The notes under the pieces: model-generated
The model's input: the letters and a program-made list of their open reading frames with translations, nothing else
Told to the model about the DNA's origin: nothing
The model's database searches: none
In this document: one piece after another, positions 23,410 to 34,999 of the stretch
How positions within the stretch are numbered: the first letter of the stretch is position 1
Layout of the letters: each line of letters opens with the position of its first letter
NCBI GenBank assembly: GCA_050084515.1
Contig: CM114274.1
Span: forward strand, 34,658,001-34,722,000
Length of the DNA stretch: 64,000 nucleotides
From: Blasia pusilla
Taxonomy: Eukaryota > Marchantiophyta > Marchantiopsida > Blasiales
Direction: 5' to 3'
Program-made: the position numbers and the translations under genes

Positions 23410-26400
23410 ATGCAGGCGTACAGGCTGCGAATAGCAGACGGGCACCACACACAAGTGGTGAAAGTGTGTGTGGAGCCGCGATCTAACTGTGCAGCGTTTC
23501 TGCTGGCCGATTCTTCTTGTCTCCTGGTGTCCCTCTCGTCGTTGCGCACCTATCAACCGATATCGATCCCGGCTCCTTGCACTGATGCCTGCTTTGTACG
23601 CCTGCAGGCTCGTGTGCTCGCAGGGGGCGGTTCCACTCCATCTGGTCGTGCGCTGCCGGTAGACAAGGGAGCCTCCGGAGGCATCTTGACCTCTGGAGGC
23701 GAGTCGAGGGATCAGCATGGCAGGATAGCAGAAGGAAGTAGAGTAGGATTGGGAGTGGATCCATGCACTGTGGCAGCAGGGAAAGCCACTCCCAAAAGTG
23801 GCCACAAAGGACGGGTTGGTAGATTGGTCGCCAACACCAATGGAAAGGCAGGTTATGGGAGCACCCGAACTCACATTTTTTTCTTGACAGCACAGCCTGG
23901 AAAAGGAGGATCATGCATCGACCTACATGCTTGGCTATGTGAACCGCCTTCCTTTATCCGAGCCAATGTCGAAATAGATCTCAGAAGGAGCTCCAAGGGT
24001 TCCGAGATTGGCAACCTGGGAAATGATCTTCCAAGCCGTCCCCCGGGTAGGTGGGGAGGAGCTCGTCTAGAAATTCCACATGGAATGATGATGAAAATGG
24101 TTGCGTCTGTCAACGTCGTCGTGGTATACTCCATTGCTGGGGGAAAAATTTGGATTATGGCTGCGAAATATGTGGGGGTGCATGAGTCGCCGAGGGATCA
24201 AGGAGGCAGGTCTTTCCGGGGGAATAGCGTCAATACCGGCGACATGGAATCTGAACTGGGGAAGGGTAGAAGGGCGGAAAGCGGGCGAGGCGGTGAGGGT
24301 GCGGGCAATCTTTTGTTGATGAAGTGTGCAGTTTTGGACTGCAACCGGCCCGTTTATTCTCTTCATGTCTCCCCTCAGCATCTACTATTAGGAGAAACTG
24401 GAGGTGCAAGAATTTGGCCCTTACGACCTCTGATCAAACCCGAGAAGCGACCTAAGGATAAAGAACGAGTCAAGGACTCGACCAACATGGCCGAAGAAAA
24501 CCGATGCCAGACTACAAGTAGCTCCAGATGTTTCCAAAACGGTGAACCTGTGATGCGCGTCATCACCACCCCTTCAGAAGAAGATTCCGACGGTGATAAA
24601 AGTGGAGGAACTGACCTCCTAAGGTGCGGACCAGCTGAGTTGGTCTGGAATGGGGTCAAGAAAGTACCTCAGGTTTGGAAAGATCAACAGCTAGACACCC
24701 TCTCGACCTCAGCCCGATTAACAGAGGAGAAGGCTCCCGAACAGAACGGGCCTTTGAGTAATCGAGTAAGTGCGTCAGGAAGTCGACTTCCACTAAAAAA
24801 TGGATTCCACGAGAAAGAGCAATCACCAAGTGTTCATGTGAAAGTGGAAACCGTAAGTAACGGCAATATCTTACAATCGAATTCAAGGGTAGTACACGAT
24901 CAATTGGAGGAAAACGGACGACTGCCAGGTGGAAAGGGCATGACTTTAGTGAATGACACATTGAAGCTTCCCATGGCTCCAGGTGATAGTCTCAAGGATG
25001 AGTTCCAGAAGGTTCTTCAGGTGACGAAGGATTATATCCGTGCTAGTACGTTGGACAATGTACAAAAATCATCGGGATTCTGCACGAACGAAGATGGTAC
25101 TCCTCATTCTTACCCCCTGTTAGCTACTGCACAAGAGCGAGAATGGAAGTTTTTCGTATCCATCTGAGGGACTAACTTTCATTGTCAGGTCATCAAACTT
25201 GTTTGCGTGTGAGTAATCAGCTTGTAGCTCATCGGACTCGGTGTTCTTGATAGGCAATCCCTTCGTAGTTGTATTTCCATCTGAAGGAATTAGGCCCCTT
25301 CTGGACACCAACCTTGAAAGTAGAGACTGCTGTGGAGCAGCCTAGTTGATTATCGAACAGCAGTAAGAAATCCAATATCAAGTCGTTTTGAAGTTTTTCT
25401 CTATTTTCAGCTGTGCAAGGTGTCTTTCTGCGCTTCTTTAGTAAGAACTTGAGTCTAGTGCCATCACGGACCCTTCAAATATCTTGATACATGAGTTTTG
25501 GTATCCAAAAGATGGGTTAGATCATAATCCAGACCTGCTAGCTTATCTGCTGAAAATCAGATCTATGTTGGGGTCAAAGCAAGGGGCTATATTTGTGTGG
25601 CACAGTCTTCTGTCTTCATGCGAATTCTAGTAATTGTAGCTAACACCTTTTTGCAAGTCTTGAGATTTCCCTCTCCTCCCAATGTAACTCCTCTGGTACA
25701 ACCTGTGTTTGTCCTTACCATGAGTCAAGTTTGAATTTTGGAGGTTGTCATATATCTAGTGGCAAGGTTACAAGGAATATAGGCAGTGCATATGGTCAAC
25801 TTCTGTGGCCTCAGCCTTCCCGAGCCCATAGTTGACTTTATTCATTGGATTTATGGTTTCTTTTTTTGTGGGCTCTTGGTGTTTGTGTCATCTTTCATGT
25901 GGCCGATCATTGGAACTGCTGGATCTTCCTACTCTTTTGGTAGATAGGAACTTTTTTCCTCAAGAAGTATGGAGACATGTGTTGGATGTTAATACTTGTT
26001 AGGCTTGCTGTCTTCTCAAGATGAGACAATAATGCCTTGGTGTTTGATAGTTTGCCAAACCTTACTTCGATGAACTCTCTCCTTGCAGTTTACATGTACC
26101 CTTCCATCCATGCGTACATATTCTGTAGGACCTATGTTCGTCTGTGTATTCACCAGAGTTTTCCGGATGCAAGGCAGACTTCCAAGTGTATGGAGGTGTG
26201 ACTCTAGATGGTGTAATCAAAATTCGAGAGCCTGACAGTTCTGTGATTCTCCTCAAAGCACTCTGAATATTCAAATGTTTTCTTTTCCAGTCTATTTATG
26301 CTTTCATCTCTTTGAAGATCGCTTCTAGCCACCTAAATACCAATGATCCTGTTGGGAGATCTGCCTGGTGCATCTTCGCCAACCCTTTTTTACAAGTATC

Positions 26401-27687
26401 TTCCTGATTTGCTAGATGACCTCTACTGGATTCAAGTTCGTGAGTCATTAGCTGTTCTCATGGTGATATTCTTTGCAGCTGATCACCTGGGGAAGAGAAC
26501 AATCATGGAGTCGCTTTTGAAGGCGGGGGTTGTACCAAAGAGGAATGGTGTAGTCTTGCACAATGGCAGTGGTCATGAAGTTTTGTACAACATTGAAGGA
26601 TCCCAGTCTTCCACCTGTGGGTCAGATGGGGTCGCCATCCTGGAAGCAAATGCTCCCTCTGATGATTCACATGCGTGGGATGAGAAGCCCTTAGATTCTG
26701 TAAAGCAACATCATGGTCTGGGAGTTGTAGGACCAATTTTCGTGCCAATCTCTAAGGAAAGCCAGCAAGATGGGTTGATGGCTGTCAAGGGACTGCTGCA
26801 GGCACAGGTGGTGGACATTCAGGCAATTTCCTTGAAGAAGTTTGTGGCGCTGGATTCGTTTGGAGATCTGCACTTGTTGGTACTAGAAGATTTGCCGGAA
26901 CGAGGGATAAGCAGTCATGCTCGTGCCAGTAATCCTAAGATGACCCTTTTGCGTACATCTATGAGAGTCTCATCTATGGCGTTGCTTCTTCCATCTGTCC
27001 AAAGTCCTCCTGTGGAAGCTACTTGTGGTGAGGAACTTTGTCCAAACTGATAGTGTGGAAAGTTGATTCCCAGTACCCCCTTGGTTGGAATAGACTCCCT
27101 CTAGTGATGTTTCTGACTTGAGTGGCACAATGGTGGGCTTGTGTACCTGGCTGGTCTGAATTTCCTGTCAGAGATTAAACATATATCTTCACCTCGGCTT
27201 TGTTTTGGTAATACGGATCAAATTCATTGCCACGTTTTTCTCAGGTGTTGCGAGGAAGCTCTGGATTTCAGATGGATTGTATTCAAACTATATTGCTCAT
27301 ATTTCTGGAGATGGGGCTGAAGAGGTTGGCTCAGAAGTGCTTGCTCCTGATGGTGGACACACAACTGCCCTCCCCTTAAAAGGTATGATTCAAAAACATG
27401 GTTTTCTTCAGGTATTCTCTTGGCTATGATAATTTGGTAAGAGACAGGCTCTCGTGGGATTTTTCTGGGAATTGCATAACTAGCAAGTCTCGATTATCTG
27501 ATATCTGACATCCCAATTCGTGGTGATGTATGCAGTCTCACAAGCTGTGTTCAGCAGTGAGCGTGTGGCTGCCCTTGCAGCAGTCTCTGCTGAGACTGTT
27601 TTGGTAGTGACACAAGGTGAGAGTTTGAGGGTTGACGTTCTCAAGCTGTCTGGGGTGGTGAGAGTCTGCAGTCCTGAAAAGTTTTGA
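23410..27687 (+). CDS. Conserved plant protein of unknown function, four exons
   Basis: Proposed exons are 23410-25096, 26479-27027, 27245-27382 and 27536-27687, giving 841 codons plus stop (TGA at 27685). Intron phases agree at every join. The N-terminus YRLRIADGHHTQVV, the MKCAVLDCNRPVYSLHVSPQ block (about residues 302-345), the later SLKKFVALDSFGDLHLL, the KLWISDGLYSN exon and the C-terminal QAVFSSERVAALAAVSAE match, from memory, a single-copy plant family without known function. The repeated short beta-strand-like blocks suggest a WD40-like propeller. Residues about 345-562 are S/T/K-rich and probably disordered, which makes this version longer than the roughly 400-aa flowering-plant forms I recall. 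The first donor (GATG|GTACTC) is weak; CAG|GTGACG at 25020 is an alternative that would require a further exon. Confidence 0.75.
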
Positions 27688-29500
27688 AGATTGAGGCAAG
27701 GTTCTTAACTGTTTTAATAGTTGAGTAGTTTTATGTTGGATGTTGAATGTTGAGGTCTCTATAAGTTTCATTCCTTGTCTTCTCGATGGGGATGTAATGG
27801 TTATGGCACAATCTCCAGGAAGCATTATTGCCTATGTTATAGCTGGGAGTTGATCAAGAAGGGATGGAGCTTCTCTGAAGGTACTTCTATTACCCTCATA
27901 CTTTCAGAATCACAAGTCTGACATCCATTCCATCCTGGTTGCTTGAATTCACTTTGTAGACATTGACATTGAATGCTGTGTTCACAGCTTGTTTTCTTGG
28001 CAGGGCTTGCCTGAAGCATAAGATGGAGGGCCAGAAAGCCTTTTTTGGTGTGGTGGCTGTGGGTTATGGCCCCATTCATTATACGCTCCTGTGATTCAGG
28101 GTGAGTCTCAAACTTGATTTAAAAAATGCTTCAGAGTTTTTTGGAAAACTTTTTTTTTTTGTAACAGGAGACTTGTTGTCCACTCCTTGACAGCTTCAGA
28201 GACTCCGTCGGTCAAATGCCATGAGGAGATGTGTATCAGATTATGACTGTCAAACATCTTGGACGTTGACTCATTTTGATGGATAAACACTCAAATGATA
28301 CGCTAACTGAGCTTTCATGATGGCACTCAAAAGTGTGGATGTTCATCTAATTTGTTATTTTTTAACCCTGCAGCTAAGGATGACCCTATTTACTTCGTCA
28401 CGAAAAACATATTTTCTTAGGGTTTGCCTGCACAATGTGGAGCCGCACCCATTCTCTCTCTTCCTCACTGCTGGCCTTTCATCAAGCACTCATTTGAAGG
28501 ACTTGAAGGTAAGGAATCTACTGCTTAGGTGCTACGGTATGACTAATGGAAGGTGCTTCCTATGGTCTTACAACCTCCCAATAAATTTATGATATTCCAA
28601 ATTTCTTCAGCTATTTACAGTGCTCATTCTTGTCATCCTAATTGGTATGCATATCAATGTTCTCCATGTTTCAGGATAGGAAGAGCAGGAGCAGCAGCGG
28701 AGATAATCTACTGAGTTTACATGTAAAAATACGTGCTCCTAGGGAGGAGGATGGAAGATTGTTGTGACAGTGTAGACATTGCTTGTGTCCTTCGCACATG
28801 GAAAAGTGGTACAAAGAAGTTCTATAGTTAATCAACAATGATACCACTTGGCTTTTTAGTGTAGGCTTAGTTTTAGCTCTATGGTGCGAGTAGCTTTTGA
28901 GCAGGAGTTATCTTCAGTGATTTAATGGATTATCTCCAGTGCCACTCGGAGATGACCAGTCAGTCAAGCTTTTTGTTTGAACATCAGAAAGTCATTTTGG
29001 ATCTTAAAATCACAACACAGTACCTTTTTAATGGGATTTTCTGGTGAGACCCAAACCAAACTGGTACAATGTACTGTCTGCGTGCGCATGGGAAGAACTT
29101 TATCTTAGGATGCCTTCGCGGGGCTGGTGCTATATCAAAAATTCTTGTTAAACGCGCTCCATGTTCTGGAGACTCACTTTTGATGTTGTCACGACTCGGA
29201 TTTCAAAATGTCACCGCATCTCAAACTCTCCAGTAGTTCAGTGACGAGTAGGACGTCTCAGCTGCAACTGTCGATGAGGTACAAGGATCGTTGGCTAGTA
29301 CAGGATCAACGTCCTGTCGATTGGATCGCATCTGCACATGTTCTCATTTTGCAAAGTGGGAGTCCTTGAAAGGTGAACAAGGAACTGCTTATCCACACTA
29401 TTGTATTTCCCGGTGTGTTATGTCCACTTCAAAGGGTTCCGTCACCTACTTATAACTGTTCTTCTTTGTAACGTAGAAAACACTGTCAGTTAGTAACATG
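27688..29500. other. 3' region of the 23410 gene and intergenic DNA
   Basis: Short ORFs only. The T-rich plus-strand sequence with scattered GT/AG signals could be a spliced 3' untranslated region up to about 28.8 kb. No second gene is supported. Confidence 0.4.
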
Positions 29501-29524
29501 TGTGTGGCCCACCACTCAACGCAA

Positions 29525-29586
29525 GCATGTCAAGGCAGGGAGGAGGTGGTTTCGTCGGGCGAAACCACCTCCCTCCCTTGACATGC
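29525..29586. repeat. Long hairpin, about 27-30 bp arms
   Basis: Arm 29525-29554 (GCATGTCAAGGCAGGGAGGA...) pairs with 29560-29586, with one mismatch and one 3-base bulge. The loop is five bases. The high arm identity suggests a recent origin. Confidence 0.9.
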
Positions 29587-30360
29587 CTTCGTCCGCCTGG
29601 CTAGCAGGTGTGAGGAAGTTTGCGAAGTTCCTGGCCCCTTGCGTAGGTATATGAAGCCCTCCCGATCAGGACCAATGTTGATCATCATTCTGGAGACTGT
29701 CGCCATGCCAGTGGCTTCATGGATGTAAGACCTAGGTCACTTCATCTCCGAGCGCGAATGAGCAGAATTGCTGTCATTGGGAAGATTAGCGTAGGGCTTC
29801 CCTACCATAGTCAGACCAGTCGCGGGCCTGGCAAGATATGCCGAGTTTTGGTGACACTAAGCTGTATCATGAAGAGTGCGAAGTGCATGGGATCTAAGGC
29901 TGCGCGTTCCGCGTGAGGTACATTTGAGAGTAGCGAGGTAGCCATGTGAAAAAATTCCCGACGAGAGTTAATCACTCCGTCGTGGACGGTGAAATCTGCG
30001 GCCGTGACCATCCCGCCTCTCGATGATTGCCGTCGTCGATCAACGTTTGATCAATCCGAAAGTCCCTGGGAGAACGAAGTTCGAAGAATTTCGTTTACGT
30101 ATTGTTCGCATTCTTTTAAGACCCATACTCACCTGACCTAGCTTCACAAATGCGCGCTTTGTCGCCGAATGTCGCCGGGATAGGGCTTTCCGACCTTAAC
30201 AATACTTTGGTTGTTGCAGTCTCTTAATCACATGCGATTCTCCGCCCGACAGCAACCACCAGTCTGTCGGTGGTTGACGTCTTTGTCTGGCCTCTGACAC
30301 GTGAATTTCCAGACCAAACACTGGAGGCACAAGAGAGGCGTCTGGTTCCGCCTGTTACAC

Positions 30361-30564
30361 TCAACAATTCGGGACCGTTGCAGCGTAAGCGCGCTGATGT
30401 GAGATAACAGATTTGAGTGACACATGTTTCTTGTCTGAGGTTCGAACCACCCGGACGCTATCGAATTCGGTGGGTGATAGATAATAATAAGAAGGGCCTC
30501 CACTCCCGTCTATCGCTCCACGATAGCTCGATCCCATGAGCTGACGTACCTCGGAATTGGACAT
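30361..30564 (-). CDS. Possible small ORF or exon, unknown
   Basis: Encodes 67 aa beginning MSNSEVRQLMGSSYRG with the motif GGPSYYYLSPTEFDSVRVV. Composition is similar to the neighbouring 31529-33382 protein (S, Y, R rich) and unlike random AT-rich frames. It may be an exon of a minus-strand gene. A GAG|GTACGT donor-like site lies right after the first five codons, which makes the start doubtful. No family recognised. Confidence 0.3.
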   Translation of the reverse strand: MSNSEVRQLMGSSYRGAIDGSGGPSYYYLSPTEFDSVRVVRTSDKKHVSLKSVISHQRAYAATVPNC

Positions 30565-31528
30565 TCCTTACCAATTTCGGGAGGCAAAGAAAGTGCGCGT
30601 AAACACGAGGAGACCGGAAGTCTGGTTATAAGATTGCGAGGAGACTACCCTCACCCAATTTCCTCAGGTCAACTTGAGATTCACCTCTGATCTGCATTTT
30701 GCTAGTGGTACATTTGCCAGAATTTATACTCGAATGAAGTTGGCGGAAATAAAGTAAATCCAATTCCCAAGCAAGGTGATCCCGTGTCTTAGTCATTCTG
30801 TTTTCACCGGGTTTCCGGCCTTTGATCCCGCAGCATATGCACAAGCCAGTCTTCAGTACATACGAAGACGATCATAGATCCGTTCACCGCGAATCACCTG
30901 CAATTCTTTGGTCATGTTTTCCCCTCTCATTCTTCAAGCATGGCATTCTGTTTCGTCTACATGTCCATTCCGGAAAAGTAAGAGCCCTTGTATTTTCCAG
31001 GTCTGACACAAATTAAGCAGTTGACGCAGTCTCCCATTAACCACATCTATCTGCCACTCTCACAGGCAAAACAATCGTTTTGCCTACAAATGTTAACAAA
31101 AATCATTGAAACCTTTCTTCATAATGAAGATATCAGAGTATGTTCACTATATGTGTAGCCGTCTCAATTCCATGAGGAGAAACTCCTACCGCCCCCGTGT
31201 CTGTATCACTGACTGGTTTGTAGATGCGCAGTCCGTTTCAAAGAAGTCGTGGACAGAAGAGTTGTTCTCACCTGAAAGCGATGCCGACGATCCGAACCAA
31301 ACATGGCGCGGGAAAAGGCAATGTAGTCCGAGGTTTCTCCCGTAGATAAGGGACGTCTGGCTCAGAAAGTAACTTTCAGGTCCTTGGTAATGTTCACAGA
31401 TAGTTTTCGCGATCTTTTTTCTTGGCTGGTCTTGGTTCCGGTCCCTTCTCTGCGTGGCGAAATTCGGAAGACAAAGAAATTTAATCCATGTGTGTGAAAC
31501 GATGGAAATTGTGCCGAGAAAAGAAGTC

Positions 31529-33382
31529 TCATAAGAAAGCGGAACTGTGTCTAAGACTCTGAGAACGCCCGTGACCCTTGCAAACCAAATCTGCACTTGC
31601 AAGACGACCAGCTGACCTGTGATACTTACAGCCCCCACGATCCCCACCACTTCTATTACTATTACCTCGCTTGAAGTCTCTGCCTCTGTCTCTTTCAGGC
31701 GGCAAATTGGGGTTGTGCTCTGGTGGAATACTTTTCCTCGATTGGTATGAGATATTGTCGTCTTCTCTTCTCGATTCTCTGGGCCTCCGAGAAGTGCGCG
31801 AAGATGTGGGTGAAGAGCTGTGAACTGGTCTTTGTTTTGGAAATCTAGACTCGTTTTGGGATGCATAACGATCTATAGCTGCTGGAGAGGTGCCGTGGAA
31901 ATCTTCTCTTGCTTTGGACTTTCTACGATAAGTAGTTGCACTCTCAGAAGATACTGAATATGGAGGTGACGGATCACGAGATGGCTCCTCGCGCTCATAT
32001 TCATGATTGTGTTGAGGACGTCCTCCAACAGGTTGTGCGTGCAAGGAAGTGTCTCCAAGGCTGTACTTCTTACGTCCCCGGCCTGACATATCCTGTCCTT
32101 CATCAGCTCTAGACTGGTATGAATATGGGGACCCTGGGATTGGAGGATTACGAGCTCGCTCTTCCATCTCGTCATGGTGAGTTCGTTGAGGGCGTCCACC
32201 AACAGGTTGCATGTGCAGAGTGTTGCTTCCATAGCCAGCGAGGTATGATTTCCTACGCCCTCTGGGTTTCGAATTTTCGGGACTCTCCACTTCAGACCTT
32301 CCCCCAGGCACGGTCTGAGGCCGCCGGGAGTCTTCCCTCCTGTCCGGCATGTCGCCTCGAGACTGGTATGAATATGAAGAATCTGGAGTCGCAGGTTCAA
32401 CAGCTCCTCCTCGCTCCTCCATATCGTCTAAGTAATTTCTTCGAAGACGTCCTCCCACCGGCTGTCCATGTTCAGTACTGTCGCCGCCATAGGGAGCCAT
32501 AAGTAACTTCTTGCGCCCTCTCGCTTGAGGCTCCTCTTGCGTTCTGACCTCAGGCAGGGTCTCCGGCCTCGTTGGTGTTTCAGCTCGCTCATCATGGTAT
32601 GGGTTCCTCTGCCCATGAGCAGAACTCCTTGAACAGCAAGTGTATGGCGGCCTCGGAGAAGGGGTGTTCTCGATGGCGAGGTTGTCTTTGACTACTCCCT
32701 TACGAGGGCTGTCTTGAGGTTGGCTCCAATCACTCGAGTCATCATCGTCGTCATCTTTCGGAGAACAATTTTCGTCCAATCTGTAAGATTTTACAGAACG
32801 CTGATCCTGTGCAAATCGATCGGACTCCCGATCTCTTCCTGGTTCTCTATATCTGCAAGGACTGCCCGGACGATGACAACCATTAATGGGCAAGCCTAAC
32901 ATTCTCCTGCGGGAGTGCACGCGACTCGGAGGCGGTGTCACGGTTCCAGTGACTCTGCCATTTTTGTCCCGTGCTATTGGAACATAATCATCCATTGGAC
33001 CCGGCTTAGGTCTTCCCAGGGGATTTAGATACTCATACCGAGTGAAGTTTGGATCTCCGATGATCACCGATGTTTGAGGCCAGGGGCCGAGGAAGATTCC
33101 TTTGTCAGAATCCTTGTATCTGGTGGGATCTGTGATGTCACTTATAATTCGACCGTGGTAGTACATGCTGTAATTATCCGTGCGTCTATTCGCCAGTTTG
33201 TTCCTGAATTTTTCAGACAAATCATGATGTGGTAAAATATAGTACGGCGACGGAGCATTTTTTATATCGGGGTGCTCAGAGTGAGTAGGAATCTGGAACT
33301 CACATTGTCGTGTGATGTCCGTGGTTTGATGGCCGTAGTAATAATCGCGCTCAGACTGGTCCTTTTTTCTGCTACGACCCAT
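31529..33382 (-). CDS. Repeat-containing protein with axoneme-like N-terminus, unknown family
   Basis: The long exon encodes 617 aa. Residues 1-150 are rich in Y, P, K and R, with short proline-aromatic motifs (NAPSPYYILPHHD, LGRPKPGPMDDY) reminiscent of microtubule inner proteins of sperm and cilia. That likeness is inference only. Residues 206-216 form an aspartate run. Residues about 262-480 contain three diverged repeats built around GRKK/GRRK, then QPVGGR (306-311, 391-396, 449-454), then MEER/REE and PYSYQSR. The rest is R/S-rich and probably disordered. Near the end, GGCT|GTAAGT at about 31625 is a strong splice donor, so the real C-terminus may use an exon starting at 31083 after TTTGTAG (ending about 31037) instead of reading on to 31529. 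The ATG at 33382 follows open upstream DNA and is taken as the start. Confidence 0.7.
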   Translation of the reverse strand: MGRSRKKDQSERDYYYGHQTTDITRQCEFQIPTHSEHPDIKNAPSPYYILPHHDLSEKFRNKLANRRTDNYSMYYHGRIISDITDPTRYKDSDKGIFLGPWPQTSVIIGDPNFTRYEYLNPLGRPKPGPMDDYVPIARDKNGRVTGTVTPPPSRVHSRRRMLGLPINGCHRPGSPCRYREPGRDRESDRFAQDQRSVKSYRLDENCSPKDDDDDDSSDWSQPQDSPRKGVVKDNLAIENTPSPRPPYTCCSRSSAHGQRNPYHDERAETPTRPETLPEVRTQEEPQARGRKKLLMAPYGGDSTEHGQPVGGRLRRNYLDDMEERGGAVEPATPDSSYSYQSRGDMPDRREDSRRPQTVPGGRSEVESPENSKPRGRRKSYLAGYGSNTLHMQPVGGRPQRTHHDEMEERARNPPIPGSPYSYQSRADEGQDMSGRGRKKYSLGDTSLHAQPVGGRPQHNHEYEREEPSRDPSPPYSVSSESATTYRRKSKAREDFHGTSPAAIDRYASQNESRFPKQRPVHSSSPTSSRTSRRPRESRREDDNISYQSRKSIPPEHNPNLPPERDRGRDFKRGNSNRSGGDRGGCKYHRSAGRLASADLVCKGHGRSQSLRHSSAFL

Positions 33383-34678
33383 GGTGGATTTGGTACCTTA
33401 TGTTCCAAGGATTATAAACCGTAATGAATCAGGTATGGCTGCAGAGCACACCAGTACCGGGAAAGGACTCGATAGTCGGCGTAAGAGACTCGTCTCATGA
33501 ATGTGTGACACAGACTGCGTTTAACTTCGTCCATCGTTGATTTCAGGTCGCTCGCTGAAGCATGTCACATGTTCTTCCCTTTGCTTTGCCGAACGCTTTC
33601 GATGTCTGCGAGATTGGAAACGAACAGGGAAGATTGCAACTGGTTCAGAGGTGCGCTAACACATCGGCTTCGGAACCACGATTTCGAGCGGCAAACTTGG
33701 ACATTCCGTATCAGATAGACATGAGTTGGTAATCCTGCAAATATGTTATCTGTTCACTGTCCGGGAGAGACGTCGGGACACCCGGCTCACCTTACAAAGC
33801 TCACCGACTCGATACAGTTTGATGTGGGGAATCGGCTACAAACGACTATCGTGTGGAGCTTGCTTAATCGAGATCGATTCGTATGTACAGTTTCCATGTG
33901 AAGCCGGATTGAATGTGTCGAGCAAAAAATGAGACGACATACCTGAAACACCGTGCAGCGACAGCTTAAAAAATAGTAACCTAGCTGTCTCGTATCAAAT
34001 GGAGGCTGATAATTCTACGTAATAGGATGCGCACATACGTGGCTTCAAGAGGAAAAAATAATTTGAAAACGTTTGACGCGGCAGATGCGAAGTTTGATCA
34101 GCTCCCTGACTTTACAGATCTGCGTGGCATCCTCACCGGAGAATGCTCGAGCCAACTCTTCGATGCGACAGTTGGATCGAGGCGCGAGCTTGACTCATAG
34201 ATTTCTGTCTCATTTTCGACACTGCTAAATTTTATGTGTTTACGTAGCACGTCTACTTTCAAGTGTTAAGCATTTCCAATTTTAGCACTCGTATGTTCCA
34301 TACTATCGGGGGCAAATTACGCATTCAAATAATGGCGTATAACAGCATTTCAAAATTATTTATGATCGATTCATATTCTAGAGCTGTATCGTCGGCGTGT
34401 TTCTTGAGTTTCTCGGTTCTGTTGCAACTTGGAGGAAGAACACGTTTACCTGCGAGGTCTTGAAACGTCTTGCGACCTGATCTCCACTCCAAGCGGATTA
34501 AATCTCCGCCTGCTCCTCAGCGTTCACTTCGACGCCATTGCGATGACGATCTACAACATTGCATTACCTCGTACATATATGCCGAAGTGTGTCCATGGAC
34601 GACCGCCATAGCAAGTCGCTCCCAAAATTTGAAAATCCACATTCCATCTCCATAGTTCGCGACTGTTCCATTTTTTTG
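33383..34678. promoter_or_regulatory. Presumed upstream region of the 31529-33382 gene
   Basis: 1.3 kb of moderate GC without a credible ORF, and unlike the AT-rich repeats beyond 34990. It probably holds the promoter and leader of the minus-strand gene. No specific element identified. Confidence 0.35.
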
Positions 34679-34888
34679 TTAAAACGTCGTGCCCGTTCCT
34701 CCTTGTCCGACATCCATAGAACTCTGTGTGCGAAAGCCAGAGTCACCGCCAGCACTCGCGGCAGGCCCGCGAGATCTTGGGATCTCCCATGAGGCAGGCT
34801 TCTTGTTGACAGTCACGCCTCGCCGTGAACTGAACGCATTGGCTTGCGGTTCCTTCATGAACGATCGTGGCTTCCCAAGTTTCCTCAT
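34679..34888 (-). CDS. Possible small basic protein or exon, unknown
   Basis: 69-codon frame starting MRKLGKPRSFMKEPQANAFS, with a basic, serine/glycine-rich composition. It lies upstream of the minus-strand 617-aa gene and could be an upstream exon, a separate small gene or chance. Overlapping frames on both strands are of similar length, so support is weak. Confidence 0.25.
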   Translation of the reverse strand: MRKLGKPRSFMKEPQANAFSSRRGVTVNKKPASWEIPRSRGPAASAGGDSGFRTQSSMDVGQGGTGTTF

Positions 34889-34999
34889 GTGCGGTACCTC
34901 AGCGATAATCTTCGTTTGGCTTCAGGAAAGGCCGTTTGCTTCAAGGGGCCCGAGTGTGACCAACTTAAATTCCCCATTAAATTGATGTATTTATTTATT

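Noticed and set aside
31186-31866. 226-codon minus-strand frame overlapping the 617-aa gene
   Set aside because: It overlaps the 3' part of the 617-aa frame in another phase, without repeats or motifs, and only part of it could be real through alternative splicing.
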